This document shows positions 1 to 6,735 of a stretch of 19,535 nt of DNA, in pieces. The stretch comes from Ignavibacteria bacterium (GTDB taxonomy: Bacteria > Bacteroidota > Ignavibacteria > Tepidaquicellales > OLB5). Below the pieces are notes generated by a model. The model had not been told where the DNA came from. It ran no database searches and worked only from the letters and a program-made list of their open reading frames with translations. Numbering within the stretch: position 1 is the first letter of the stretch; the number at the start of each line of letters is the position of its first letter. The stretch is from NCBI GenBank assembly GCA_030835005.1, contig JAUQWT010000419.1, forward strand, positions 1 to 19,535, written 5' to 3'. A program made the position numbers and the translations under genes.

Positions 1-16
1 AGTTGCGAGTATTAGT

Positions 17-72
17 CTCACCCTTACTAAGGGGGAATGGACCCCGCCAGCTGGCGGGGGACGAGGGGGTCT
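17..72. repeat. Intergenic inverted-repeat element with 18-bp palindrome
   Basis: This stretch contains a small inverted repeat at 21-33 (CCCTTA, one base, TAAGGG). It is followed by a perfect loopless palindrome at 42-59 (CCCCGCCAGCTGGCGGGG) and then a G-rich end at 65-70. A related motif, TAAGGGGGA followed a few bases later by GGAC, recurs at 1661-1675 on the other side of the rhodanese gene. It looks like a dispersed, REP- or MITE-like intergenic element typical of environmental genomes. It could also serve as a transcription barrier downstream of the rhodanese gene. Only the palindrome is certain; membership of a repeat family is inferred. Confidence 0.45.
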
Positions 73-82
73 TAATAAATAA

Positions 83-146
83 CTTGCAACCTGAAACTTC
101 AAACCGCTCCATCCGCAGTCCTCAATCCGAATTCCGAAATCCTCTA
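83..146. repeat. Degenerate heptanucleotide tandem array
   Basis: Two runs show a 7-base period. At 83-103 the units are CTTGCAA, CCTGAAA, CTTCAAA. At 112-146 the units are TCCGCAG, TCCTCAA, TCCGAAT, TCCGAAA, TCCTCTA. The second run extends into the rhodanese stop codon, which is the complement of 144-146. Heptanucleotide short tandem repeats are established in heterocystous cyanobacteria (STRR sequences); whether this array is related in origin is unknown. Confidence 0.55.
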
Positions 147-1355
147 CGGCCTCTCTATCATCTCCAGTGGAAGATCATACCCTTTGATATTCTTCTTATT
201 CCATACCATTTTATAATACCCGCTTGCGGCAACGCTGATATTCCTGAACCCGTTTGCCTGCAATAAAAGCGCTATCTCCGCTGCTTTGCTGTCTTTGTAA
301 GAGCCGTAGATCAGAATCTCCTTATCCTTCGAGCCGTTTAGTTCACCAATGCGTGCGGCAAATCCATCTGCCGGAATATTAACCGAGCCCTTCAGATGTC
401 CCATGTTCTTCTGCTCCTCTTCGCTTTTGCTGTTGAACTCTTCGGAAGTCCTGATATCGAGAAGCAATGCGCTGCCCTTTTTGATTACATCAAGCGATTG
501 CGTGTACGAAAGCACCGGGTACTTCGGCGCGGCTTCTAAGTGGCTATCAGCGGAGCCGAATTTATACACATAACTGTACAGCCCGAAAACCATTACGCCA
601 ACATCCGTAAAGCCGCTTTTGGCAAGCAAGTGCGCAGCCTTGGGGGCTAAGGAGTGGTCAAAATCATAAACTATTATCTTCTTATCTTTTGGAAGCTCGC
701 CCATCCGGCTTTCAAGCTCAGTTGATGGAATATTCACAGCGCCTTTGAGCCGCCCAACATTGGAAAACTCTCTATCAGGTTTTGACGTGCCGGAAAATTC
801 TTCGGCAGTGCGGATATCAACAATAACAGCATCACCTGTTCCGGTCGCAATGTGCTCTTTCACCATATCCGGGCCGTAGAGTTTGTATGGCAGGCTCGTT
901 TCGTAAATTGAGCCGGGGCAATCTATGCCGTAGTAAACATAATCCGAGAGCCCGCCGTTGATATTATGCACGCGCTTAAACCCGTTATCAAGCAGGTAGC
1001 GGCTGACGCGCCGGCTGCGCTGGGAGTGCGAGCAGTAAACAAAAATATCTTTTTCTTTGTATGATTCAATTTCTGCAATACGGCTTTCGATCTCCATGAT
1101 ATCAATATTAACCGAGTTCTTCAGCCGCCCGATATTGAGATGCTCGCTGGGAGAGACATCGTTATACTCGCCTTTAGTCCTCACGTCAAGCAGCAGTGCG
1201 CTGCCCGTTGTGGATTTGGCAAGCTCGTCGCATAAGTCTTCGATATAAATTGTGTGCAGGTCCGGGTCGTCGAGTCCTGAGTTTTGTGCTTTAACCATAA
1301 TTGTTACAAGCAGAAACACTAAAAATACAAATGCAATTCCGGAGAGATTTATCAT
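144..1355 (-). CDS. Exported protein with three tandem rhodanese-like domains
   Basis: The 403-residue protein begins with an N-terminal hydrophobic signal or anchor (about residues 5-21, ending near VKAQ). Three rhodanese-like domains follow, at about 35-147, 165-267 and 288-392. Each opens with the family signature D-[VI]-R-T-x-x-E[FY] and has an H/G-x-L-K-x-[SA]-V-N-I element. Only the first domain keeps the catalytic cysteine, C108 in the loop CSHSQRSRR. The corresponding positions are Asp (about D231) in the second and Gly (about G351) in the third. One sulfurtransferase-competent domain and two degenerate ones are therefore expected, acting in the periplasm or at the membrane. The ATG at 1355-1353 is preferred over a TTG three codons upstream, because it gives a clean signal sequence. 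No partner gene lies in the same direction. Substrate and role are unknown; thiosulfate or persulfide transfer is a family-level guess. Confidence 0.85.
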   Translation of the reverse strand: MINLSGIAFVFLVFLLVTIMVKAQNSGLDDPDLHTIYIEDLCDELAKSTTGSALLLDVRTKGEYNDVSPSEHLNIGRLKNSVNIDIMEIESRIAEIESYKEKDIFVYCSHSQRSRRVSRYLLDNGFKRVHNINGGLSDYVYYGIDCPGSIYETSLPYKLYGPDMVKEHIATGTGDAVIVDIRTAEEFSGTSKPDREFSNVGRLKGAVNIPSTELESRMGELPKDKKIIVYDFDHSLAPKAAHLLAKSGFTDVGVMVFGLYSYVYKFGSADSHLEAAPKYPVLSYTQSLDVIKKGSALLLDIRTSEEFNSKSEEEQKNMGHLKGSVNIPADGFAARIGELNGSKDKEILIYGSYKDSKAAEIALLLQANGFRNISVAASGYYKMVWNKKNIKGYDLPLEMIERP

Positions 1356-1550
1356 TTTTACCAATGCTGAACGCAGTGAAGCATCCAGACTTATTTAATT
1401 TAAGATTATTTGACTTCTTGAGGGCCTGAGTTATCTACAAATATATGAAATTATTTTCAAATTTCATTTCTCAAATGCTGCTATTTTATAGTGGCACAGA
1501 CCCGCCTGCACGGGCAAGCATTCCTGCCTGTGAAAAAATACGCGATGTAG

Positions 1551-1589
1551 GCGTCATGGCTTGTTGAAAACCCCTTTGGGGCCTGACGC
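1551..1589. repeat. Imperfect inverted repeat (stem with inner hairpin)
   Basis: GCGTCA at 1551-1556 pairs with TGACGC at 1584-1589. The stem continues as GGC/GCC after one bulged T, and the loop contains the smaller palindrome CCCCTTTGGGG. No T-run follows, so a dispersed repeat or mRNA structure is more likely than an intrinsic terminator. Confidence 0.45.
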
Positions 1590-1652
1590 TTTCCTCTTGC
1601 ATCACTGCTTTTGTGGGGGCAGGTTATATGTGCCTCCCTAAAAAGATTTAAT

Positions 1653-1670
1653 CTCCCCTGTAAGGGGGAG
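1653..1670. repeat. Short hairpin CTCCCC-N6-GGGGAG
   Basis: This is a perfect 6-bp stem with a 6-base loop. Its right arm belongs to TAAGGGGGA, which also occurs at 28-36, so it is probably a second, partial copy of the intergenic element near the left edge. Confidence 0.4.
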
Positions 1671-1696
1671 AAGGACAGGTCAAGGCCTCTGATTTT

Positions 1697-1750
1697 CTCT
1701 TTTTCTCTGAAACTCTGTTGTTTGATTTGCTTTTTGCTTCGCGCCTTTGC
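1697..1750. repeat. Short-period motif run (CTCT every 8, TTTGC every 7)
   Basis: CTCT occurs at 1697, 1705 and 1713, an exact 8-base spacing. TTTGC occurs at 1726, 1733 and 1746, the first two 7 bases apart. The phrase ending GCGCCTTTGCGGTTAAA resembles text I recall from intergenic regions of unrelated environmental bacteria, but I cannot verify that here. It is not coding as far as I can tell. Confidence 0.35.
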
Positions 1751-1813
1751 GGTTAAAGCTCTTGAATTTGATTTTGATATTGTATTTAAACTAATGAAAA
1801 TCTATTTTTAATA

Positions 1814-4666
1814 ATGTTCATGTTAAAACTAGCCGTATTTTTTTCAGCCCTCTGTTTCGCATTTTCATCCGTAAATTACGCTCAGTACGTCGGTTTCGGC
1901 CGTAACAAGGTCCAGTACAACAATTTCGACTGGCACACGCTTTCTACAGAACACTTTAAGATATATTTCTACCCTGAAATGAAAGAGCTCGCCGAGATCG
2001 GCGCGGCTTACGCAGAGGAATCATACCGCATCCACCAGCAGAATTTCAATTACTCGCTTATCGATACTGTGCCAGTAATATTTTACTCATCCCCTACTCA
2101 CTTCCGCGAAACCAACACAACTCCGGGGCTCATCCCCGATGGCGTAGGAGGATTTTTTGAGTTCATCAAGGGCCGTGTTGTTATCCCCTTCGATGGCTCG
2201 CTTGGGAATTTCAAGCATGTTATCAGGCATGAGCTTTGCCATGTGTTTATGGTCGCTAAAGTTGCCAACACGCTCAGGCTTCACCGCCAGCCTGCCGAGC
2301 GCCAGATGCCGCTATGGTTTACCGAAGGGCTTGCCGAGTACTGGTCAACCAAATGGGACGCCACCGCCGAGATGGTGATAAAAGACGCTGTACTTAATGA
2401 TTACATGGTTGGGCTTGATGACTGGGAGCAGTATTACGGAACTTTCTTCATGTATAAGATGGGGCAGAATGTCCTTGAGTATATCGCCAAAAATTTCGGC
2501 AATGAAAAAATACTGCTGTTAATAGATAACATCTGGATGAGCGATGATTTCTCCGAGGTCATGAAAAAAACTATCGGCCGTGATTATGAATCTTTCGATA
2601 AAGAGTACCTGTATTCATTGAAGCAAAAGTATTTCCCTCTGGTCGGCGTTGAAGACAGCCCGTCTCTTAAAAGCACCCCGATTTATACCGGCGGATTCGG
2701 TCACAAACCAACGTATTATAAAGAGGGCAATAAAGAAGAGATTTTTTTCATAGGCAACCGCACGGGATACACAAGTCTGTATAAAGTAAACCTCCGCAAT
2801 CGCAGCAAGCTTATTACCGTAATTGAAGGAGAAAAATCCGAGGATTACGAGGAATTCCATTTCTTCCGCACCGGCCTTGATATTTCTTCCAAAGGAATTC
2901 TTGCATTTGCAACTAAAAGCGGTGCAACGGATGCACTGCATCTTTATGATGTGAAGGAAGATAAATTAATTACCAGTTTCCATTTCAAAGGTATTGTGCA
3001 GATCGGCTCACCCTCTTTTACATCTGAGGGCAGTAAAATAGTTTTCCCCGCGCTTGATATGGGCGGAAAGAGCGATCTGTATATTTTTGATATTGCTTCG
3101 GGCACACTCACCCGCCTTACCAATGATTATTATGATGACCGCGATCCGGATATATCCCCTGACGGGAAAAGAATTGTTTTCTCTTCCGATAGAACTTCCT
3201 ACGGGTATGAAAATAATTACAACCTCTTCGTGCTTAACCTCGGAGATAACTCAATAAGTTATTTGACAAGCGGCCGGCAGGTTGATTATTCGCCGCAATA
3301 TTCACCTGATGGTAAGTTTATCGTTTACACTTCAACCATTGGCGGCACGCAGAACATCTGGGTAACGGATGCCGTGCCGGGTAATAAATTCATGCCCGGT
3401 GATGATTCAGTCAATGTACACGGGCTTACTAACCGTGTTGTTAAGATCACGAATTTCACGGCATCAACTTTCGACCCAAAATGGGCAGGCGATAACCGCA
3501 TTGTCTTTTCGTCTTACGGCGATCAAAGCATTTCTGTGAGGATGCTGAATGGTGCCGTTGGGCTGATAGATACTCCCGTTACGGCAAACACACTCACATT
3601 TAAAGATATTAACGACTGGTGGACTTACGACAGGATAAAAGGCGTTCCGAGGAAGAATCAGCTAAAGTATAAGAAAGATTACACGCTTGATATTGCCACA
3701 ACAAACATCAGCGCAGATCCTGTCTTTGGAGCAACAGCAGGCGGTATACTTGCCATGAGCGATCTGCTTGGCAATGACCAGTATTATTTCCTCGTTTACA
3801 ATAATTCCGAAAGCGGATCGGAATTCTTCAAGAGCTTTAATATCGCAATATCAAAAGTATCGCGCGGGCAGCGTCTGAATTATGCCTACGGGATATTTCA
3901 TCTTTCCGGCCGAAGGTATGACTACGGTGATCAATTCAGTTATTTTGAAAGAACATTCGGCGGATATTTTGCAATGAGCTACCCGCTTTCATATTTTCGC
4001 AGGATAGATGCTAGTATTTCTCTTGCCAATTCCAAGCGCAGCGTTACTGAAGACCGCCTGAACCGGCGAGCGCTTCTGCTCACTAATTCAATATCATACA
4101 TAAAGGATAATGCCATATGGGGTCCTACCGGCCCGCTTGACGGCAGCCGCCTCAACTTAACGCTTGGCTATACTACTGATATACAGTTCGGCAATGTAAA
4201 TTACTTCACTGCAATTTTTGACTACCGGAGATATTTCCGTCTCAGTAAAACCGTAGCTGTTGGCACAAGATTCGAATTCCTGCTTAACGAAGGTGAAGAG
4301 GCACGCAGATGGTCAATTGGCGGCAGCTGGGATCTTCGCGGCTGGCCACGGTTCGGGCTCCACGGCCGCAAAGCGTTCGTGGCAAGCACTGAGCTCCGCT
4401 TCCCGCTTGTCGATCTTGTCAATATCCGTTTCCCTCTCGGCCTGAATTTCGTATTCCCCTACATCCGCGGCGCCGCCTTCTTTGATGTTGGCAATGCGTG
4501 GGATGATATTTATGGCGAGACCAAAGGCAGTATCGGCATCGGCGCACGGATAAATTTGTTTTACATACTGGCGCTCAGGTATGATATCGGCAAGAGGATT
4601 GAGAAAAATTTCACCAAGTTTCAGGAGGGTATCTTCCAGCAATTTTATTTCGGCTGGGATTTCTGA
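1814..4666 (+). CDS. Peptidase MA-like / TolB-like propeller / Omp85-type barrel fusion
   Basis: This 950-residue exported outer-membrane protein has three modules. A signal peptide (about 1-23, ending NYAQ) leads into a gluzincin-type metallopeptidase domain (about 37-285). That domain carries the zinc motif HELCH at residues 139-143 and a likely third ligand, E171, in WFTEGLAEYW. Next comes a TolB/PD40-type beta-propeller (about 295-600), seen in repeats such as SPDGKRIVFSSDR near 446 and SPDGKFIVYTS near 495. The C-terminal third (about 640-950) is a beta-barrel related to BamA/TamA surface antigens. It has a GGSWDLRGWPRF element near 838, alternating aromatic strands, and a terminal aromatic strand ending FGWDF, the usual BAM recognition signal. 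The start is ATG at 1814; a second in-frame ATG two codons later is equally possible. All catalytic residues of the HExxH...E type appear present. Role and substrate are unknown; surface proteolysis or outer-membrane protein handling are inferences. Confidence 0.87.
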   Translation: MFMLKLAVFFSALCFAFSSVNYAQYVGFGRNKVQYNNFDWHTLSTEHFKIYFYPEMKELAEIGAAYAEESYRIHQQNFNYSLIDTVPVIFYSSPTHFRETNTTPGLIPDGVGGFFEFIKGRVVIPFDGSLGNFKHVIRHELCHVFMVAKVANTLRLHRQPAERQMPLWFTEGLAEYWSTKWDATAEMVIKDAVLNDYMVGLDDWEQYYGTFFMYKMGQNVLEYIAKNFGNEKILLLIDNIWMSDDFSEVMKKTIGRDYESFDKEYLYSLKQKYFPLVGVEDSPSLKSTPIYTGGFGHKPTYYKEGNKEEIFFIGNRTGYTSLYKVNLRNRSKLITVIEGEKSEDYEEFHFFRTGLDISSKGILAFATKSGATDALHLYDVKEDKLITSFHFKGIVQIGSPSFTSEGSKIVFPALDMGGKSDLYIFDIASGTLTRLTNDYYDDRDPDISPDGKRIVFSSDRTSYGYENNYNLFVLNLGDNSISYLTSGRQVDYSPQYSPDGKFIVYTSTIGGTQNIWVTDAVPGNKFMPGDDSVNVHGLTNRVVKITNFTASTFDPKWAGDNRIVFSSYGDQSISVRMLNGAVGLIDTPVTANTLTFKDINDWWTYDRIKGVPRKNQLKYKKDYTLDIATTNISADPVFGATAGGILAMSDLLGNDQYYFLVYNNSESGSEFFKSFNIAISKVSRGQRLNYAYGIFHLSGRRYDYGDQFSYFERTFGGYFAMSYPLSYFRRIDASISLANSKRSVTEDRLNRRALLLTNSISYIKDNAIWGPTGPLDGSRLNLTLGYTTDIQFGNVNYFTAIFDYRRYFRLSKTVAVGTRFEFLLNEGEEARRWSIGGSWDLRGWPRFGLHGRKAFVASTELRFPLVDLVNIRFPLGLNFVFPYIRGAAFFDVGNAWDDIYGETKGSIGIGARINLFYILALRYDIGKRIEKNFTKFQEGIFQQFYFGWDF

Positions 4667-4717
4667 AAATTGCGCAGCAATATTTAGATTGGCAAGGTTT
4701 GCGCCTTAAATTCTTCC

Positions 4718-4746
4718 TTGAAATAAATCATGATTTGAGTTATACT
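4718..4746 (+). promoter_or_regulatory. Promoter of tRNA-Gly (TTGAAA-N17-TATACT)
   Basis: A -35-like TTGAAA (4718-4723) and a -10-like TATACT (4741-4746) are separated by exactly 17 bases. The -10 ends 12 bases before the first base of the tRNA. This is a near-consensus housekeeping sigma-70 promoter and not the TAnnTTTG type known from Bacteroidetes such as Bacteroides. Confidence 0.7.
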
Positions 4747-4758
4747 TGTAACTTATTA

Positions 4759-4831
4759 GCGGGAATAGCTCAGTTGGTAGAGCGCAACCTTGCCAAGGTT
4801 GAGGTCGCGAGTTCGAGCCTCGTTTCCCGCT
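4759..4831 (+). tRNA. tRNA-Gly (anticodon GCC)
   Basis: A full cloverleaf can be drawn. The acceptor arms are GCGGGAA (4759-4765) and TTCCCGC (4824-4830), with discriminator U at 4831. The D arm is GCTC...GAGC. The anticodon stem is CAACC/GGTTG with loop TTGCCAA, so the anticodon is GCC (4792-4794). The T arm is GCGAG/CTCGT around TTCGAGC, with a terminal G-U pair. CCA is not encoded. The identity fits tRNA-Gly(GCC), decoding GGC and GGU. A near-consensus promoter precedes it and a hairpin with a T-run follows. Confidence 0.96.
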
Positions 4832-4842
4832 CTCGGAGCACC

Positions 4843-4868
4843 AGGCCTTGGATTTCAGGGCTTTTTTT
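4843..4868 (+). terminator. Intrinsic terminator after tRNA-Gly
   Basis: GCCTTG (4845-4850) and CAGGGC (4856-4861) form a 6-bp stem with one G-U pair and a 5-base loop. Seven T residues follow immediately (4862-4868). The position, 14 bases past the tRNA, suits Rho-independent termination. Confidence 0.7.
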
Positions 4869-4942
4869 AGCACTAAAAATGAATTATTAATCCAGTTATT
4901 GTGTTAAGGATTAAGAGTGTTCTTTGTAATATCAATTTTTCC

Positions 4943-5016
4943 GGCGACGTACCCAAGTGGCTTAAGGGGAAAGTCTGCAAAACTTTTATTCATCGGTTCG
5001 AATCCGATCGTCGCCT
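4943..5016 (+). tRNA. tRNA-Cys (anticodon GCA)
   Basis: The acceptor arms are GGCGACG (4943-4949) and CGTCGCC (5009-5015), with discriminator U at 5016 as usual for tRNA-Cys. The D arm is CCC...GGG. The anticodon stem is AAAGT/ACTTT with loop CTGCAAA, so the anticodon is GCA (4977-4979). The variable loop is TATTC. The T arm is ATCGG/CCGAT around TTCGAAT. CCA is not encoded. A weak -10-like TGTAAT at 4925-4930 sits at nearly the same distance upstream as in the tRNA-Gly gene, which suggests a separate promoter. No intrinsic terminator with a T-run is visible after it. Confidence 0.95.
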
Positions 5017-5024
5017 CAATTTTC

Positions 5025-5053
5025 TTTAAGTCATTGTTTACTATGTACTTAAA
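5025..5053. repeat. Inverted repeat TTTAAGT / ACTTAAA
   Basis: Perfect 7-base arms at 5025-5031 and 5047-5053 are separated by 15 bases, between tRNA-Cys and the DoxX-like gene. There is no T-run, so it may be an operator, a weak terminator for tRNA-Cys, or chance in AT-rich DNA. Confidence 0.3.
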
Positions 5054-5077
5054 TCCTCTAAACTAAACTCTAAAACT

Positions 5078-5593
5078 ATGAGTTTATTCTTTAAAGCCCA
5101 CGGACATCCTTCAATTGGCTTATTGTTCATCCGACTTACGCTCGGCACATACACAATGTGTCTTGGGATAATGCAGGCAAGTAATATTGAGGATTATATC
5201 GCTAAAGTAAAAGCTATGAATTACTTTAGTGAAAATGCAGCCTTTATATTCGGCTTCATAACGCCTTTCATACTTATCATTTTTGGTGCTTTATACATTA
5301 TGGGATTCTTTACACCTGTTACAAGTTTTGCTCTGGCATTGATAACTATTGTGAAAATTTTTACTATAGGGTTGTTCCCTTCCACCGGAATTCCGTTCAA
5401 TAAAGACCTGATATTTTTCGTTTGCTTTTTAACCACTCTTTTTGCGGGAGCCGGTGTATTCAGTTTTGATGCTTTGCTGGATAGAAAAAAGAAGAAAATA
5501 GTTCCCCTCGAAAATGCAAGTGCAGTATCAACAGTTGAGGTAATTACTGAACCTCCAAAAGAAGAAAAGGCTGAGAATTCTTCTGCCGTTTAA
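5078..5593 (+). CDS. DoxX-like integral membrane protein
   Basis: The 171-residue protein has four predicted membrane helices (about 14-34, 48-70, 74-98 and 106-127) and a charged cytoplasmic tail of about 40 residues rich in Lys and Glu. The opening GLLFIRLTLGTYTMCLGI, the G-F-x-T-P turn between helices 2 and 3 and the overall length fit the DoxX family of small membrane proteins. Some members act in membrane redox complexes. No cofactor ligand is obvious here, so only the family and not an activity can be assigned. The stop is followed two bases later by the start of the DUF309 gene, so the two are co-transcribed and probably translationally coupled. The tail beyond the last helix is longer than in a minimal DoxX protein. 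Confidence 0.75.
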   Translation: MSLFFKAHGHPSIGLLFIRLTLGTYTMCLGIMQASNIEDYIAKVKAMNYFSENAAFIFGFITPFILIIFGALYIMGFFTPVTSFALALITIVKIFTIGLFPSTGIPFNKDLIFFVCFLTTLFAGAGVFSFDALLDRKKKKIVPLENASAVSTVEVITEPPKEEKAENSSAV

Positions 5594-5595
5594 GT

Positions 5596-5949
5596 ATGGA
5601 GAATTACAACCGGTCAAGGCTTGTACAGGCAATTAATAAATTCAACCGTCAGGAATATTTTGAGTGCCACGAGATACTTGAAGATATCTGGTTTGATGTA
5701 AGAGATGATTCCAGGGATTTCTATCAGGGTTTGCTTCATGCTGCAGTTGGCTTTTATCACCTAACCAAAAAGAGAAATCAAAAAGGGACCATAATTCAAC
5801 TAAACAAGGCATTGGATAAGCTTGCCAAATTTGGAGCCGAATTTAAAGATATTGAACTTGACAGCCTTACCGTATCGATAAGAAACATTATCAAAAAGAT
5901 GGTTAAAAAAGAGCTGCCGAAGAGGTTACCAAAAATAATTATTAAATAA
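5596..5949 (+). CDS. DUF309 family protein
   Basis: This 117-residue helical protein carries the DUF309 hallmark: F-N-x-x-x-Y-F-E-C-H-E-x-L-E-x-x-W (about residues 16-32), then F-Y-Q-G-L-L-H-A-A-V-x-x-x-H and a later conserved helix with N and L (about 42-75). The invariant Cys, His, Glu and Trp residues are all present. The family has no established biochemical function. The C-terminus is basic (KKELPKRLPKIIIK). The gene lies two bases after the DoxX-like gene and converges on fabG, whose stop is only 15 bases from its own. No clear terminator separates them. Confidence 0.85.
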   Translation: MENYNRSRLVQAINKFNRQEYFECHEILEDIWFDVRDDSRDFYQGLLHAAVGFYHLTKKRNQKGTIIQLNKALDKLAKFGAEFKDIELDSLTVSIRNIIKKMVKKELPKRLPKIIIK

Positions 5950-5964
5950 CACGTCCGTTAATTC

Positions 5965-6714
5965 TTACATAACCATACCGCCATCAACTGCTATCACCTG
6001 ACCCGTAATATAATCCGCTTTATCAGAAGCAAGAAACGAAACAACTCCGGCAATCTCGGAAGGCTGTGATGTTCTTTTTAGCGGTACAACACTTAACATT
6101 GCAGCTCTTTGTTCATCGTTTAGTTTTGCAGTCATATCGGTTTCCACAAAACCAGGTGCCACACAATTCACATTTACATTTCTTGACGCAAGTTCTTTAG
6201 CAACTGATTTTGAAAGGCCAATAATCCCGGCTTTGGAAGCGGAATAATTCGACTGTCCTGCATTTCCCATCAAACCTACTACAGAACTAATATTAATGAT
6301 CTTTCCACTTCTTTGTTTGGCCATTATCATTGAAAGTGCCTTCATCATATTAAAAGTGCCCTTAAGATTCACAGCAAGAACAGAATCCCAATCCTCTTCA
6401 GCCATTCGCATAATCAGCTTATCTCTTGTAATACCGGCATTATTCACCAGGATATCTATCCTGCCAAGCTCTTTAGCCAGCTCACCGCAAACCTGTGCTG
6501 TCTCTGAAGTATTAGTAACATCCAAAGTACGCGATAAGACTTTCCTTCCGCTTGAAGATTTGTTCTGAACCCAGTTCTCAAAATCATCCGGGAAGAACTT
6601 ATCAAGGATTACTACATCAGCCCCTTCGCTTATAAAATCTTCGGCAATTGCTCTTCCGATTCCTCTGGCACCCCCTGTAATAATTGCAATTTTATTCTGC
6701 AGTAAATTTCCCAT
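5965..6714 (-). CDS. fabG: 3-oxoacyl-ACP reductase FabG
   Basis: FabG reduces 3-oxoacyl-ACP to 3-hydroxyacyl-ACP with NADPH in type II fatty-acid synthesis in the cytoplasm. The 249-residue length is standard. It shows the Rossmann motif TGGARGIG (about 13-20), NNAG (91-94), and the catalytic S144, Y157 and K161 in ISSVVGLMGNAGQSNYSASK. PGFVETDM and the C-terminal VDGGMVM are also present. The match to the FabG core around the active site is close, which separates it from generic SDRs. GGAG lies about 9 bases upstream of the ATG. fabD ends 21 bases upstream, so the two form an operon. No acpP follows, unlike the common fabD-fabG-acpP order. Confidence 0.93.
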   Translation of the reverse strand: MGNLLQNKIAIITGGARGIGRAIAEDFISEGADVVILDKFFPDDFENWVQNKSSSGRKVLSRTLDVTNTSETAQVCGELAKELGRIDILVNNAGITRDKLIMRMAEEDWDSVLAVNLKGTFNMMKALSMIMAKQRSGKIINISSVVGLMGNAGQSNYSASKAGIIGLSKSVAKELASRNVNVNCVAPGFVETDMTAKLNDEQRAAMLSVVPLKRTSQPSEIAGVVSFLASDKADYITGQVIAVDGGMVM

Positions 6715-6735
6715 TTCCAGTCTCCATAAAATTAT

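Larger units (their letters stand above)
1365..1813. other. Gene-free spacer with hairpins and short-period repeats
   Basis: I see no convincing gene in this stretch of roughly 450 bases. The only open frame on the plus strand (1611-1811) is low-complexity and has no recognisable protein. The spacer must hold the divergent promoters of the rhodanese gene and of the 950-residue outer-membrane protein, but no clear -35/-10 pair stands out. It does hold an inverted repeat at 1551-1589 (GCGTCA/TGACGC arms extended by GGC/GCC with one bulge, enclosing CCCCTTTGGGG). It also holds a hairpin at 1653-1670 (CTCCCC/GGGGAG) and a run of short-period motifs at 1697-1750. Confidence 0.6.

Noticed and set aside
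1..146. CRISPR array
   Set aside because: The periodic units are 7 bases long with no 20-40-base repeat/spacer structure and no cas genes nearby.
1611..1811. 66-codon open frame upstream of the large outer-membrane protein gene
   Set aside because: It lies in repeat-like, low-complexity DNA, has no good ribosome site and matches no recognisable protein.
2087..2378. Open frames opposite and alongside the 950-residue protein
   Set aside because: They are shadows in G+C-rich coding DNA; the main frame has conserved catalytic motifs across the same bases.
4699..4890. Open frame of 63 codons across the tRNA-Gly gene
   Set aside because: Its protein contains the typical false translation of a tRNA (GIAQLVERNLAKVEVASSS), and the cloverleaf is complete.
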